A stretch of DNA of 64,000 bases from Arenibacter algicola (GTDB taxonomy: Bacteria; Bacteroidota; Bacteroidia; Flavobacteriales; Flavobacteriaceae): the NCBI RefSeq assembly GCF_000733925.1, contig NZ_JPOO01000003.1:1426001-1490000 (forward strand). Reading direction: 5' to 3'. The notes beneath the pieces were generated by a model, which ran no database searches, was not told the origin of the DNA, and saw nothing but the letters and a program-made list of their open reading frames with translations. This document shows positions 55,104 through 64,000 of the stretch, piece after piece; the stretch's first letter is position 1, and every line of letters starts with the position of its first letter. The position numbers and the translations under genes were made by a program.

Positions 55104-55751
55104 CTAGTTTTCCTCTATTAAAGCTTTGTTTCTTGAACGTTGTACCCAGATAATGAGACCAACAACAATCAAGGCCATTGGGGACAACAACATAAATCCG
55201 TTGTTCTCATAACCCGTTGCATATAAACCTGTTTTTTCTATGGGATCTCCCAATACCTTAAAACCAAGTAAGGTACCAGAACCCAAAAGTTCCCTAAAGA
55301 ACCCAATTATAACAAGTATAAGCCCGTAACCGGCTGCATTACCAATACCGTCCAAGAAGGACCTCCAAGGTCCGTTGGCCAAGGCAAAGGCCTCAAAACG
55401 ACCCATAATGATACAGTTGGTTATAATAAGACCCACGAAAACAGAAAGCGTTTTGCTCAGTTCATAGGCAAAGGCTTTTAACACCTGATCTACCATGATC
55501 ACCAAGGCGGCCACAACTACCAATTGTACAATAATTCTAATTTTGGAAGGGATAATGTTTCGCATTAAGGAAATAACAACATTTCCTATACCCAATACAA
55601 ACACAACCGATAGGGCCATTACAATGGATGCCTTTAGCTCTGCTGTAATTGCCAATGCCGAACAAATACCCAAAACCTGAATGGTAATCGGGTTATTATC
55701 CGCTAAGGGGTCTAATATTAGACTCGTATCTTTTTTTGAAAGTAGTGCCAT
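55104..55751 (-). CDS. nqrD: Na+-translocating NADH:quinone reductase subunit D
   Basis: A 215-residue membrane subunit, homologous to NqrE, with six helices. The matching cysteine-containing turns are GICSALAITAELKA and TNCIIMGRFEAFAL, which with NqrE bind the Fe centre in the membrane. It contributes to the Na+ path. Spacing to nqrC and nqrE is short (3 and 24 bp), as expected for one operon. Confidence 0.98.
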   Translation of the reverse strand: MALLSKKDTSLILDPLADNNPITIQVLGICSALAITAELKASIVMALSVVFVLGIGNVVISLMRNIIPSKIRIIVQLVVVAALVIMVDQVLKAFAYELSKTLSVFVGLIITNCIIMGRFEAFALANGPWRSFLDGIGNAAGYGLILVIIGFFRELLGSGTLLGFKVLGDPIEKTGLYATGYENNGFMLLSPMALIVVGLIIWVQRSRNKALIEEN

Positions 55752-55754
55752 AGT

Positions 55755-56507
55755 TTAATTTTTAGCTCTTATTGATTCCAAGTAGGACTTATATAGATTT
55801 ACGCTTTCTTTGATCATTGCGGACAGGCCGTTACCAGTAATGGTTGCTCCTGCCAATGCGTCAACTTCATTGTCATTCTTGATTTCGTTGGTAGGGTCGT
55901 TATTTCCCTTGGCCACTGCGATACCGGCATATTCCGTACCATCTAAAATGGATTCCCCAATAAAATCGTCCATGAAGTAACGTTGCTTTATATTGGCTCC
56001 CAAACCAGGGGTTTCTCCTTTATGATCAAAATACACACCTTGTACCACCAAATTATTATCCAAGGCTACGAAGCCCCAAATAGCATCCCAAAGACCTTTG
56101 CCCCTCATAGGAATGATATAATATTTAGACCCATCCTTTTCACCGATAAAAAGAGGCAACTTTCTAGTTTTACCTGCTTTGGCCACAGTTTCCTGTTTTT
56201 TTAGATCGATAAGGTAAGCATTGTCGTCTTTTGTAATCTGATCTCCTTCAATTACCAGTTGCTCCGTAATATATTTTTGAAATTCCCCTGCAACCCGATC
56301 CGTAGAAACAAAATTGACACTTCCTTCGTCTTCATTTTCGTTTACGCCCATGGCATAAAGAATATTCTGTTGTTTTTCCAGTCTTTCGTTCTCCTTAATC
56401 TTTTCACTTAAGGAGGAGGCAAAAAATGCCAAAAGAGACCCTACAATGACCACCATAACGGCGGCGAAAATAACGGTGTAACTATTTTTATCTGTATTAA
56501 CTGCCAT
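55755..56507 (-). CDS. nqrC: Na+-translocating NADH:quinone reductase subunit C
   Basis: A 250-residue subunit with one N-terminal membrane helix (about 10-30) and a periplasmic FMN-binding domain. The covalent flavin site is the DxxxGAT motif: D216-A-L-A-G-A-T222; ApbE attaches FMN to T222. The usual Ser/Thr before GAT is alanine here, a small deviation. Encoded between nqrB and nqrD. Confidence 0.97.
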   Translation of the reverse strand: MAVNTDKNSYTVIFAAVMVVIVGSLLAFFASSLSEKIKENERLEKQQNILYAMGVNENEDEGSVNFVSTDRVAGEFQKYITEQLVIEGDQITKDDNAYLIDLKKQETVAKAGKTRKLPLFIGEKDGSKYYIIPMRGKGLWDAIWGFVALDNNLVVQGVYFDHKGETPGLGANIKQRYFMDDFIGESILDGTEYAGIAVAKGNNDPTNEIKNDNEVDALAGATITGNGLSAMIKESVNLYKSYLESIRAKN

Positions 56508-56509
56508 GA

Positions 56510-57778
56510 TTATACTGTTTCTGCTTTTAATTCCTGTGCTTTTCCTTCTCCATCCCTAGGCAAAATAGTAGCGTTTTTAGCACGCTTCATTCTTCTATTT
56601 ACATTACCCCTAATCACATAATGATCAATAGTTGGAGCAAAAACGTTCATCAACAAAATAGCCAAGAACACGCCTTCAGGATAAGCAGGATTGAACACCC
56701 TGATCAATACCGAAATAAATCCTATAAAGAATCCATAAAACCATTTACCCTTGTTAGTCTGTGCACCGGTAACAGGATCGGTTGCCATATACACAATACC
56801 AAAGGCCAAACCACCTACGATCAAATGTTGCCAAAAGTCAAAACTCATTAACCCGTAGAATTTACTGGTTTCAGTTATCCAGCCGGCACCAACTACCCCA
56901 TTAAAGATAACTCCCATGACCAAGGCCCCTATTACGGCGCTCACCATGATCCTCCAACTGGCAATCTTACTGTAGATCAAGAAAAGTCCGCCCAACAAAA
57001 TTAGTATTGTAGAAGTTTCTCCAACGGATCCAGGAATAAAGCCAAAAAACATATCAGAAATAGAATAAGTCATTTCCGCTCCCTTATTTTGGGCCAAATA
57101 ACCCAAAATAGTTTCTCCAGAGATAGCGTCCGGACCACCGGCCAAGTCAACCGCTTGGTGTACCCAAACCTTATCCCCACTCATCCAGGTAGGATAGGCA
57201 AAGAATAAAAATGCCCTAATGGTAAGTGCAGGATTCAAAATATTCATTCCGGTACCTCCAAAAACTTCCTTGCCAATAACCACTCCAAAGACAACGGCCA
57301 CGGCCAACATCCACAATGGAGTATCAATAGGGACTATCAATGGAACCAGCATACCCGTCACCAAATATCCTTCCTCAACCTCATGTCCCTTGATTACTGC
57401 AAACAAGAATTCAACCGCAAGTCCAACCGCATAGGAAACAATTACCAATGGCAGCACGGTCCATGCTCCCATAATGAAATTCTCCCAAGTCAGGAAGTTT
57501 CCGAAAAGAGAAGCTTGCCTAATTACACCATTGGCAGCATCAACAGCAGCATAGTGCTGATAACCAGCATTGAAAATCCCAAAGATAAGCACGGGCACCA
57601 AAGCCATGATTACCGTGTTCATCGTACGTTTTAAATCATCCACTGCACGCACATGGGAACCAGAATGTGTAGTTTCGTTTGGAGCATACAAAAAGGTATG
57701 GATTGCATTGAATGCAGGGGCCATTTTTTTACCCTTGTACTTCTCCTTTAGGTTATGTAAATTATTTTTTAAGCTCAT
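56510..57778 (-). CDS. nqrB: Na+-translocating NADH:quinone reductase subunit B
   Basis: A 422-residue membrane subunit with about ten helices that binds riboflavin and a covalent FMN and reduces quinone. The flavinylation motif is D217-A-I-S-G-E-T223, an SGET variant of the SGAT consensus. Conserved segments include GKEVFGGTGMNILNPAL and YMATDPVTGAQTNKGKW. It is the main Na+-translocating subunit. The start is 4 bp past the nqrA stop. Confidence 0.98.
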   Translation of the reverse strand: MSLKNNLHNLKEKYKGKKMAPAFNAIHTFLYAPNETTHSGSHVRAVDDLKRTMNTVIMALVPVLIFGIFNAGYQHYAAVDAANGVIRQASLFGNFLTWENFIMGAWTVLPLVIVSYAVGLAVEFLFAVIKGHEVEEGYLVTGMLVPLIVPIDTPLWMLAVAVVFGVVIGKEVFGGTGMNILNPALTIRAFLFFAYPTWMSGDKVWVHQAVDLAGGPDAISGETILGYLAQNKGAEMTYSISDMFFGFIPGSVGETSTILILLGGLFLIYSKIASWRIMVSAVIGALVMGVIFNGVVGAGWITETSKFYGLMSFDFWQHLIVGGLAFGIVYMATDPVTGAQTNKGKWFYGFFIGFISVLIRVFNPAYPEGVFLAILLMNVFAPTIDHYVIRGNVNRRMKRAKNATILPRDGEGKAQELKAETV

Positions 57779-57782
57779 CTTT

Positions 57783-59135
57783 TTATCCTATTTCTTTATA
57801 TAATAAATCCAACCCTTCCCTAATAATCTGTTGATGGGGTTGTTTAGAGATGCAAATAAATTCTGTAAGTGAAAAATCTTCGGGAGCAACTTCATAAAGG
57901 CCCAACTGCTCCATTTCATCCAAGTCCTTTACCATACATGCTTTTAGAAGTTGTAAAGGATAGATGTCCATTGGAAAAACTTCCTCATACAATCCTGTAA
58001 CCACAAATGCCCTGTGTTCACCATTGGTATTGGTGTCCAAATCGTATTTCTTATTGGGCTGCAACCATGAGAAGGTCAAGGCCCTAGTGGAAGATATTTT
58101 ATTGAAAACTGGCTTGTTCCATCCAAAAAATTCATAATCATCACCTTCGGGAATAACACTTACGGTATTGTTATAATACCCTAAATATCCGTCAGGTTTT
58201 GTTTTGGACCCGGTGAGTACATCCCCATTGATCACTCTAAAATTTTCTGTATTCACACCACTGGCATATAGAAAGGTAGCTATTTCAGAACCTATTTTAG
58301 TAGTGTAATATTTTGGCGACTTAACGCTGGACCCTACCAGGGCCACAACCCTTTCAGGATTAAACCTTCCCGTTAGCAAAAGCTCCCCTATAATAACAAG
58401 GTCCTGTGGAGCTATTGTCCAAACTACTTCGCCTTTATTGATTGGATCTATCTTATTGATTTGGGTACCTACCAAACCAGCTGGGTGGGGACCGGAAACA
58501 TTATGTATTTCCGTACCTTCCATCTTGGAAAAAATAGACTGCCCGCCTTTACCTACAGAAACATGTACCTTTCCAGGAGTTAATTTCCCCAGAACAGTAA
58601 TTGCTGCCTGAATTTCATTTTCCTTTCCCTTTAAAGCATAATCCAAATCGGCCGCCATAGGACTGGTAACATAAGCAGAGATGAATATGGACTTTGGGGT
58701 TACACTTGGGTTCGCAATAATATCATAAGGTCTTTGCTTAATGAAAGGCCAACACCCAGATTTTAGAAGCAGCGCTTTAATCTCTTCAGCTTTTGCGCTT
58801 TTAGGGGATAAAGGTGCATGGGACACAAATTCTTGGCTTTTGTCTGCCAATATTTTCAAGGTTAAAATTTTTCTTCTTGCTCCTCTCACTACCTCGATCA
58901 ATTCTCCGCTAACCGGGGAAACAAAAAGCATGTCTTCCACATTTTTATTGTAAAAAAGTGGCTCTCCCGCCTTTACTTCAGCGCCCTGCTTAACTAATAA
59001 TTTAGGTGTAATTCCGTGAAAATCCTGAAGATTAATCGCATAAACATTACTTAAAACAGCTTTGGAAGTAGTCTTTTCCGCATCACCAATAAGATTAATG
59101 TTCAAGCCTTTTTTAATTCGGATGTCTTTAGACAT
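57783..59135 (-). CDS. nqrA: Na+-translocating NADH:quinone reductase subunit A
   Basis: A 450-residue cytoplasmic subunit, first gene of the leftward operon. Recognisable parts are the N-terminal biotinyl/lipoyl-like fold (AEVKAGEPLFYNKN), PHPAGLVGTQINKIDPINKG in the middle and the C-terminal domain ending near EDFSLTEFICISKQPHQQII, where it contacts NqrB and quinone. The length is normal. A TAAATTTG element (59169-59176, minus strand) lies 33 bp upstream. Confidence 0.98.
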   Translation of the reverse strand: MSKDIRIKKGLNINLIGDAEKTTSKAVLSNVYAINLQDFHGITPKLLVKQGAEVKAGEPLFYNKNVEDMLFVSPVSGELIEVVRGARRKILTLKILADKSQEFVSHAPLSPKSAKAEEIKALLLKSGCWPFIKQRPYDIIANPSVTPKSIFISAYVTSPMAADLDYALKGKENEIQAAITVLGKLTPGKVHVSVGKGGQSIFSKMEGTEIHNVSGPHPAGLVGTQINKIDPINKGEVVWTIAPQDLVIIGELLLTGRFNPERVVALVGSSVKSPKYYTTKIGSEIATFLYASGVNTENFRVINGDVLTGSKTKPDGYLGYYNNTVSVIPEGDDYEFFGWNKPVFNKISSTRALTFSWLQPNKKYDLDTNTNGEHRAFVVTGLYEEVFPMDIYPLQLLKACMVKDLDEMEQLGLYEVAPEDFSLTEFICISKQPHQQIIREGLDLLYKEIG

Positions 59136-59168
59136 ATTTAGTAGACCTTAGGTTATCAAAATTTCGAG

Positions 59169-59176
59169 CAAATTTA
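59169..59176 (-). promoter_or_regulatory. nqr operon promoter -7 element TAAATTTG
   Basis: A TAnnTTTG match on the minus strand, 33 bp before nqrA, in the 149-bp divergent gap with the T9SS plug gene. The -33 region is AT-rich without a clear TTG. Confidence 0.5.
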
Positions 59177-59284
59177 ATACTTAATAAAAAGTTTTCATAA
59201 TTATTACTTATAAATTTAGAGATTAAACCACGCTAATCCATTTAGGCTTGCTTTTTGCTTACCTTTACGTGAAAATATCACCAG

Positions 59285-60529
59285 ATGAGATTGAATTTTA
59301 TTGCGCTTATACTGTTCATTTCCTGCCATTTTGCTTTTGCCCAGGTGCAAATGGAAATTAACCCTCCAACAAATATCAAAACTATAGTCTTTAAAGGTGA
59401 CACCGATGACCAGTTTCCGGTCGTTAGCTTGGGCAATCCTATTTATTTGGAATTTGATGACCTTTTGGCCAATGAACAAGACTATTATTACAAGATAGTA
59501 CATTGCGATTACGACTGGACCCCATCTTCCCTTTTAAAATCCCAATATTTAAACGGAATGGACAACGAGCGGATAGTAGATTACGAAAACAGCTACTCTA
59601 CACTGCAATCTTATTCCAACTACAAACTTACAATACCCAATGACAATACCCGATTAAAGGTTAGCGGTAATTACGTATTGGAAATTTACAACAGCTATAA
59701 TGAGCTTCAATTTTCCAGAAGATTTATAGTATACGAAGACAGGGTCACAGTGGGCGGCGTAGTAAAACGTTCTAGGGATTTCAACTATTTAAATGAAAAA
59801 CAAGTGGTACAGTTTACCATTAACGCCAATCAGGTAAAATTGGTAAACCCCAATAAGGAAGTAAAAGTGGCCATAATTCAAAACCATCTCTGGCCCACCA
59901 CGATTACCAACATAAGCCCTCAGTTTATACTGGGATCGGAACTGGTATATAAATATGATAAGGAAACCAGTTTTTTTGGCGGAAATGAATATTTTAATTT
60001 TGACACCAAAGACCTTAGGGCCCCTAGTTCTTCTATTTCCAGGATAGAACTTACAGACCTTTACAACCATTATTTGTTTATGGATTATTATAGGTACGAC
60101 CGTCCCTATACCTACTATCCCGATGTTAATGGCGATTTTGTGGTCAGGACCCTTCAGGGAGACGACAGTTCTAGGGAGGCCGAATACAGTTATATACATT
60201 TTACGCTGCCCTATACAGAAAAAATAGGCCTGAACGATGTATATGTATTTGGAAAATACAATAATTACGCCCTTGATGAGGAAAACAAAATGACCTATAA
60301 TGAAAATACAGGCAATATGGAGGCGGTCATAAAAATGAAACAAGGATTTTACAACTACAAATATGTAATGAAAAATAAGGAAGGTGATATTGACATGAAC
60401 ACCATTTCGGGAAATTTTCATTTTACGGAGAACAACTACCTCATCCTGGTCTATTACAGGAATTTTGGCGATATCTACGACAGCATTATCGGGGTAGGAT
60501 CGGCTAATTCGCGTTCCATCACCAATTAA
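59285..60529 (+). CDS. type IX secretion system plug protein (DUF5103)
   Basis: A 414-residue protein with a signal peptide (ISCHFAFAQV). The N-terminal third (about 20-140) is the first plug domain: TNIKTIVFKGDTDDQFPV, then YYKIVHCDYDWTPSSL and IVDYENSYSTLQSYSNYKL. The rest contains NEKQVVQFTINAN and YNYKYVMKNKEGD. This matches the DUF5103/T9SS plug family, described as closing the SprA/Sov translocon pore from the periplasmic side. It is divergent from nqrA and has no T9SS genes beside it. It fits with the T9SS-sorted partner proteins at 32196 and 44138. Confidence 0.92.
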   Translation: MRLNFIALILFISCHFAFAQVQMEINPPTNIKTIVFKGDTDDQFPVVSLGNPIYLEFDDLLANEQDYYYKIVHCDYDWTPSSLLKSQYLNGMDNERIVDYENSYSTLQSYSNYKLTIPNDNTRLKVSGNYVLEIYNSYNELQFSRRFIVYEDRVTVGGVVKRSRDFNYLNEKQVVQFTINANQVKLVNPNKEVKVAIIQNHLWPTTITNISPQFILGSELVYKYDKETSFFGGNEYFNFDTKDLRAPSSSISRIELTDLYNHYLFMDYYRYDRPYTYYPDVNGDFVVRTLQGDDSSREAEYSYIHFTLPYTEKIGLNDVYVFGKYNNYALDEENKMTYNENTGNMEAVIKMKQGFYNYKYVMKNKEGDIDMNTISGNFHFTENNYLILVYYRNFGDIYDSIIGVGSANSRSITN

Positions 60530-60747
60530 CTATTGGTTAAAGAAGTCCCCCCATATTTCCTAAAGTAGCCATAAGGCAGCAATATTATGTAGACCATGGA
60601 ATGTGCTGGCCACAAGGGATTAGCACAACAAAAAAGTGGAATTAATAAGATATTAACCCAAGCTTAAACGTGTAAACAAAAAGTCTTTTTATATTGCACC
60701 ATAATAATGACGGGAATCTCAACCTAATCCCTAACCCATAATTAAAC

Positions 60748-61623
60748 ATGAATATTAGCTTTTCTTCTATTTGGAACAAAACCATTTTTGTCCTTCTACT
60801 TTTCCTAGGCCTAAGCTCACTTGCTCAAGAAACCAAACTGGACAGCATTCTTAACGATTACCACAACCATCCGGAACAGGTCCTCGTTGCAGCCCACAGA
60901 GCGACCAATCCCAACTATCCTGAAAATTCTTTAGCTGCCATAAGCGAAAGCATTCGTATAGGGGTAGATATCGTGGAAATTGATATTAGAAAAAGTAAGG
61001 ATGGCGAACTGGTAATTATGCACGACAAAACCATTGATAGAACAACCAATGGTACAGGAAAAGTGGATGATTTTACCCTTGCCGAACTAAAGGAGTTTAA
61101 ACTTAAGTTCGGAGATGCCAATACCGATGAGCAGATACCAACCTTTGAAGAGGTACTACAATTAACCAAGGGCAAGATGCTATTGGATGTGGATTTTAAG
61201 CTGGAGGGAGAGGCAGCCGTAAGGCAAACTTTCGATATGATAGAAAAATACGGTATGGAAAAACAGATATTGTTTTTCCTCTATGATTTTCCCGAAACCT
61301 CCCAGTACCAAAAATTGAACAGGGACATTAAAATAATGCCAAGGGCTTATTCCAGAAAGGATATTAGGAACATAAGGAAATTGGAGGATATTTCCATTAT
61401 TCATATTGATGAGAGCTATTATAGAGATGGAACTATGCGCCGACTTATAAAATCCGGATACAGGGTATGGATCAATGCTTTGGGCAAGTATGATAGCATG
61501 GAAACCGAAGCTAAAAATTCAGGTTTTGATGCCCTCTTGTCCCGAAAGTACGTGAACGTAATTCAAACCGATCTACCCGAAGAACTTTTGAGCTATCTCA
61601 GATCCAGGAACCTTCACCGATAA
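60748..61623 (+). CDS. exported glycerophosphodiester phosphodiesterase
   Basis: A 291-residue GDPD-family enzyme with a signal peptide (LFLGLSSLAQET). Catalytic motifs: AAHRATNPNYPENSLAAI (HR and the metal-binding E), DIVEIDIRKSKDGELVIMHD (metal ligands E and D, catalytic H) and DRTTNGTGKV. It should hydrolyse glycerophosphodiesters such as glycerophosphoethanolamine in the periplasm. The C-terminal half shows the TIM-barrel pattern with one change: SRKDIRNIRK instead of a typical loop. The 218 bp before it hold no other gene. Confidence 0.94.
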   Translation: MNISFSSIWNKTIFVLLLFLGLSSLAQETKLDSILNDYHNHPEQVLVAAHRATNPNYPENSLAAISESIRIGVDIVEIDIRKSKDGELVIMHDKTIDRTTNGTGKVDDFTLAELKEFKLKFGDANTDEQIPTFEEVLQLTKGKMLLDVDFKLEGEAAVRQTFDMIEKYGMEKQILFFLYDFPETSQYQKLNRDIKIMPRAYSRKDIRNIRKLEDISIIHIDESYYRDGTMRRLIKSGYRVWINALGKYDSMETEAKNSGFDALLSRKYVNVIQTDLPEELLSYLRSRNLHR

Positions 61624-61658
61624 GCTCTACTCAGAAATAGGATATATGAAGGGGAGGG

Positions 61659-63434
61659 TCAAAATTTTATTTCATACACCCCTTTCCGATACCCACTGCC
61701 ATTCTTGATCAAGAGTTTATGGTCTTGGTCGTCATAATTCCAAAACACCTCCTTTTCCAGTTGCTTGCCGTCCAGTGCGACCGATTGCGGCTTGCTATTG
61801 GAATGTATCCGTAAAATATGTGAGAATTTTGTTCCTTCCAGGGAAAGTTTCAGGGTACCGGCTTTTGCTTCGTAAGAAATTGTGGTTCTCCCTTCGGTGT
61901 CCGTATGAAAATAATCAAAACTATTTTCACTTTGGGGATACACCAAGATGGTAGTAAAGCCCTCTGAATCCCCATTTCCCAATCCGGTATAGGATCGCTT
62001 AATATCCATAGGAACAATGGCCCCTTCCTTTATATATACTGGAAATTCGTCCATGGGAAATTCCCGCTCAATATCCACCTCGCCATCAATGGGTACATTA
62101 TCGTCAAAAAAGTATCTCCATTTACCCTTGGGCAGGGTAATTGTCCTCTTTTTGGAATCCATATAAATGGGCGCCACCAAAAAGTCATCCCCGAACATAT
62201 AGTGATATTTCCCTTTTTTTAGGGGTGTCTGCAACCTTCTTCCCCCTTTATGGGCCGTTATCACATAATGGTACATATAGGGCACCAATTCTGTATGCAA
62301 CCAAGAAAACTTTCGTATTACCTCCAACTCCTCCTCTGTTCTCTTCCAAAGTCGCCTCTCCCCATGGCCACCATTCATGAACAGACCGCAAAAAGTAGAG
62401 AATTGAGTCCAGCGAATATAAAGTCTTGGAGGAATCGTTTTCCCCGAAAATCCGGCGACATCGGATCCAACAATGTTATACCCCAATTCAGAACTTTTTA
62501 TCACACTTTCTATAGCGGATTCAAAGCCTTGGATTCCTTCCAGGGCAATATCCACTTTTTCATCTCCCTCTTGCAATATCATTTCATCGGTTACCCATTT
62601 GTGTTCCTGATCGCCTACCCAATTTACCGGGGAAGCATCAATGGGCGAAAAACCTTCGGGATGAAAGCCACGGTCTATGGATCGGGAAAGGGTAACAAAC
62701 TCCGGATTTTGGGTAAGGCCATGCGCGTATTCGTCCCTGTAATAATGGTCCATATAAGTTCTAGTGGTCATAATTCCCTTGGATGTCCGCTTATAAAATA
62801 TTGGTATTGGCCCAAGTTGGTTCCAAAAAAGGGTTGCTGTGCCATCCAGTTTCCATCCATCAATTCCAAGATCAAAAACATTTTGTTGCAGCCCACGCCA
62901 CCAATCCATGGCATTATCACTGGTATAATCTATAAAACCTCCCTCCCCTTTCCACCATTTATTGGGGTTACGGGATTTAACCAAAAAACCGTTATCCATT
63001 GCCCTTTGATACCAATCCTTGGAATCCTTAATGTTGGCATCCTTACTATAACTATTCACCATGGAAGTCATCCAAAGTACTACCCGGTAGTCATTGTCCT
63101 GAAGCTTTTTAAACCATTGGTCCGGCTTTATATAAAGACTAGTATCAATTTCAAAATCATTATAGCGCAAAGACCAGGGACTATCCAAAATAATGGTTCT
63201 TACCGGAATATCATTTTCCTTATAGCCTTCCAATAATTCGTCCACATAGTCGGAAGTATTGACATCATCTTCCCAAAGCCAACATTCCAATGCCCAGGGA
63301 GGCGTTAAAGGCGGATTTCCATGCCGCTGACTATTGAACGGCATGCCCCATACAGGGAAAATCCAATAAAAATAGGAGACGACACCCAAAGACGCCAAAA
63401 CCCAAATACCAATCTTTATAGCCTTTTTATTCAA
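61659..63434 (-). CDS. glycoside hydrolase family 31
   Basis: A 591-residue alpha-glucosidase/alpha-xylosidase-type enzyme. An N-terminal hydrophobic segment (about 8-26) anchors or exports it. The catalytic nucleophile is probably D197 in DGWKLDGTA and the acid/base D275 in NWVGDQEHKW; the substrate strand WWRGLQQNVFDLGIDGW and GSDVAGFSG (D325) are also typical. It is shorter than most GH31 proteins: the N-terminal beta domain is nearly missing (starts close to the barrel), and the C-terminal beta domain is compact. The substrate is not predictable. It overlaps the next gene upstream by 4 bp, so they form one transcript. Confidence 0.92.
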   Translation of the reverse strand: MNKKAIKIGIWVLASLGVVSYFYWIFPVWGMPFNSQRHGNPPLTPPWALECWLWEDDVNTSDYVDELLEGYKENDIPVRTIILDSPWSLRYNDFEIDTSLYIKPDQWFKKLQDNDYRVVLWMTSMVNSYSKDANIKDSKDWYQRAMDNGFLVKSRNPNKWWKGEGGFIDYTSDNAMDWWRGLQQNVFDLGIDGWKLDGTATLFWNQLGPIPIFYKRTSKGIMTTRTYMDHYYRDEYAHGLTQNPEFVTLSRSIDRGFHPEGFSPIDASPVNWVGDQEHKWVTDEMILQEGDEKVDIALEGIQGFESAIESVIKSSELGYNIVGSDVAGFSGKTIPPRLYIRWTQFSTFCGLFMNGGHGERRLWKRTEEELEVIRKFSWLHTELVPYMYHYVITAHKGGRRLQTPLKKGKYHYMFGDDFLVAPIYMDSKKRTITLPKGKWRYFFDDNVPIDGEVDIEREFPMDEFPVYIKEGAIVPMDIKRSYTGLGNGDSEGFTTILVYPQSENSFDYFHTDTEGRTTISYEAKAGTLKLSLEGTKFSHILRIHSNSKPQSVALDGKQLEKEVFWNYDDQDHKLLIKNGSGYRKGVYEIKF

Positions 63435-64000
63435 TTTATTTTCTTCATTTTCTTAAAGAATCTAAAATATATGGTCCCGAGCGAATAGACCATAAAAATA
63501 GACCCTATGATAAGCAGCAAGGAACTGTATTCGGCAAACACTTTACTATAACCTTTTACTGCATTGGCCCGAACCATATAATACAGACCCAAAACAATTA
63601 AAAACAGGGAACTTAGCATTCCCGCCAAAGCCATTCTTTTATGCATCGGGATAAAATGCTCCCTTCTGTAATTCCAAAGCAATTGAAACAAAATCAACCA
63701 TAAAGTCCAAGATATTACTTGCCAAAAATTTAGTGTCCTAAAATAATTTACCACTGTAATAAAGGGCTGGAACAATAAATTTTTTCCACTATAAAAAGGC
63801 CGGTCCTGGTACATAAGTACCTTAACCCTACTCTGATCCCTATTCCTTATTATTTCCAAAATGGAATTCTCCTTTTTATCCGGATCCATTTGATGCCAAT
63901 TCGGAATTTGGAAAGCATTCCATATCCCGCAGGCCCTACCGTAACCATGAAAATCAAGTCCGCCGAGCATGAGAAGCTTGTTATCTTCACAGAACTTTTT
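63431..64000 (-). CDS. membrane protein, 5' end outside the window, possible PHP-type esterase
   Basis: The C-terminal 190 residues of a larger gene; the frame stays open to the window edge (KKFCEDNKLLMLGGLDFHGYG before the first ATG at 63970), so the true start lies beyond. Near the cut edge the D-N-K-L-L-x-L-G-G-x-D-F-H-G-Y-G sequence and RNRDQSRVKVLMYQDR suggest the end of a soluble metal-dependent, possibly PHP-like, domain. Three to four membrane helices follow (about 63765-63490). Overlaps the GH31 gene by 4 bp; a shared role in glycan or envelope processing is likely but open. Confidence 0.6.
   Translation of the reverse strand, partial: KKFCEDNKLLMLGGLDFHGYGRACGIWNAFQIPNWHQMDPDKKENSILEIIRNRDQSRVKVLMYQDRPFYSGKNLLFQPFITVVNYFRTLNFWQVISWTLWLILFQLLWNYRREHFIPMHKRMALAGMLSSLFLIVLGLYYMVRANAVKGYSKVFAEYSSLLLIIGSIFMVYSLGTIYFRFFKKMKKIN

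Noticed and set aside
59789..60421. 210-residue minus-strand ORF
   Set aside because: Antisense of the T9SS plug protein gene, which has a clear signal peptide and family motifs.
62250..63236. 328-residue open frame opposite the GH31 gene
   Set aside because: Antisense shadow; composition is unlike a protein and the GH31 motifs on the other strand are intact.

Overview
The window looks like chromosome of a marine-type member of the Flavobacteriaceae (Bacteroidota); the genus cannot be fixed from the sequence. Supporting signs are the flavobacterial promoter motif TAnnTTTG in front of many genes, a complete Na+-pumping NADH:quinone reductase (NQR) operon, proteins with the gliding-motility-associated C-terminal (type IX secretion, type B) domain, a type IX secretion plug protein, a kynurenine pathway for tryptophan, lpxK (a Gram-negative outer membrane), and AT-rich DNA with little intergenic sequence outside repeat zones. 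No rRNA, tRNA, CRISPR array, insertion sequence or prophage was recognised.

Layout. 1-9913: an ECF sigma/anti-sigma pair, a four-cysteine membrane microprotein resembling the NQR maturation factor NqrM, a second sigma factor, lipA, gapA, an orphan TPR hybrid histidine kinase, lpxK, a Nif3-family protein and a cysteine-free zinc-ribbon relative. 9968-16895: kynurenine 3-monooxygenase, ClpP, a lipoprotein, an MFS transporter, kynureninase, a GNAT acetyltransferase and an O-methyltransferase. 16904-18252: six A-B inverted pairs of a CCTCCCC/GGGGAGG element in a roughly 243-bp tandem array. 18263-22276: PAP2 phosphatase, TatA, an M1 peptidase and a DUF6702-type protein. 22300-25866: two paralogous secreted proteins, each followed by about 1 kb of mosaic non-coding repeats.

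26991-45316 is the most unusual part. Two giant exported fibre proteins share one N-terminal head domain: a 1728-residue protein like a phage tail fibre, with about 21 DGSET repeats, and a 3381-residue collagen-like protein with about 1050 Gly-X-Y triplets and one clear interruption. Each is followed at once by a paralogous protein of about 390 residues ending in a type B T9SS sorting domain. I read this as a duplicated 'fibre plus T9SS-exported partner' module. The first module is bracketed by inverted arrays of the heptamer CTTGAAC/GTTCAAG.

45607-52889: M15 and M48 peptidases, a 55-residue DUF6747-like microprotein, an ankyrin protein, gpmI, map, a methyltransferase, the flavinyl transferase apbE, and a 120-residue protein often found beside NQR. 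53032-59135: nqrABCDEF, transcribed leftward and ended by a perfect palindromic terminator. 59285-64000: T9SS plug protein, glycerophosphodiester phosphodiesterase, a GH31 glycosidase, and the C-terminal part of a membrane protein cut by the window edge. ApbE supplies covalent FMN to NqrB and NqrC, so the NQR biogenesis set is largely inside the window.
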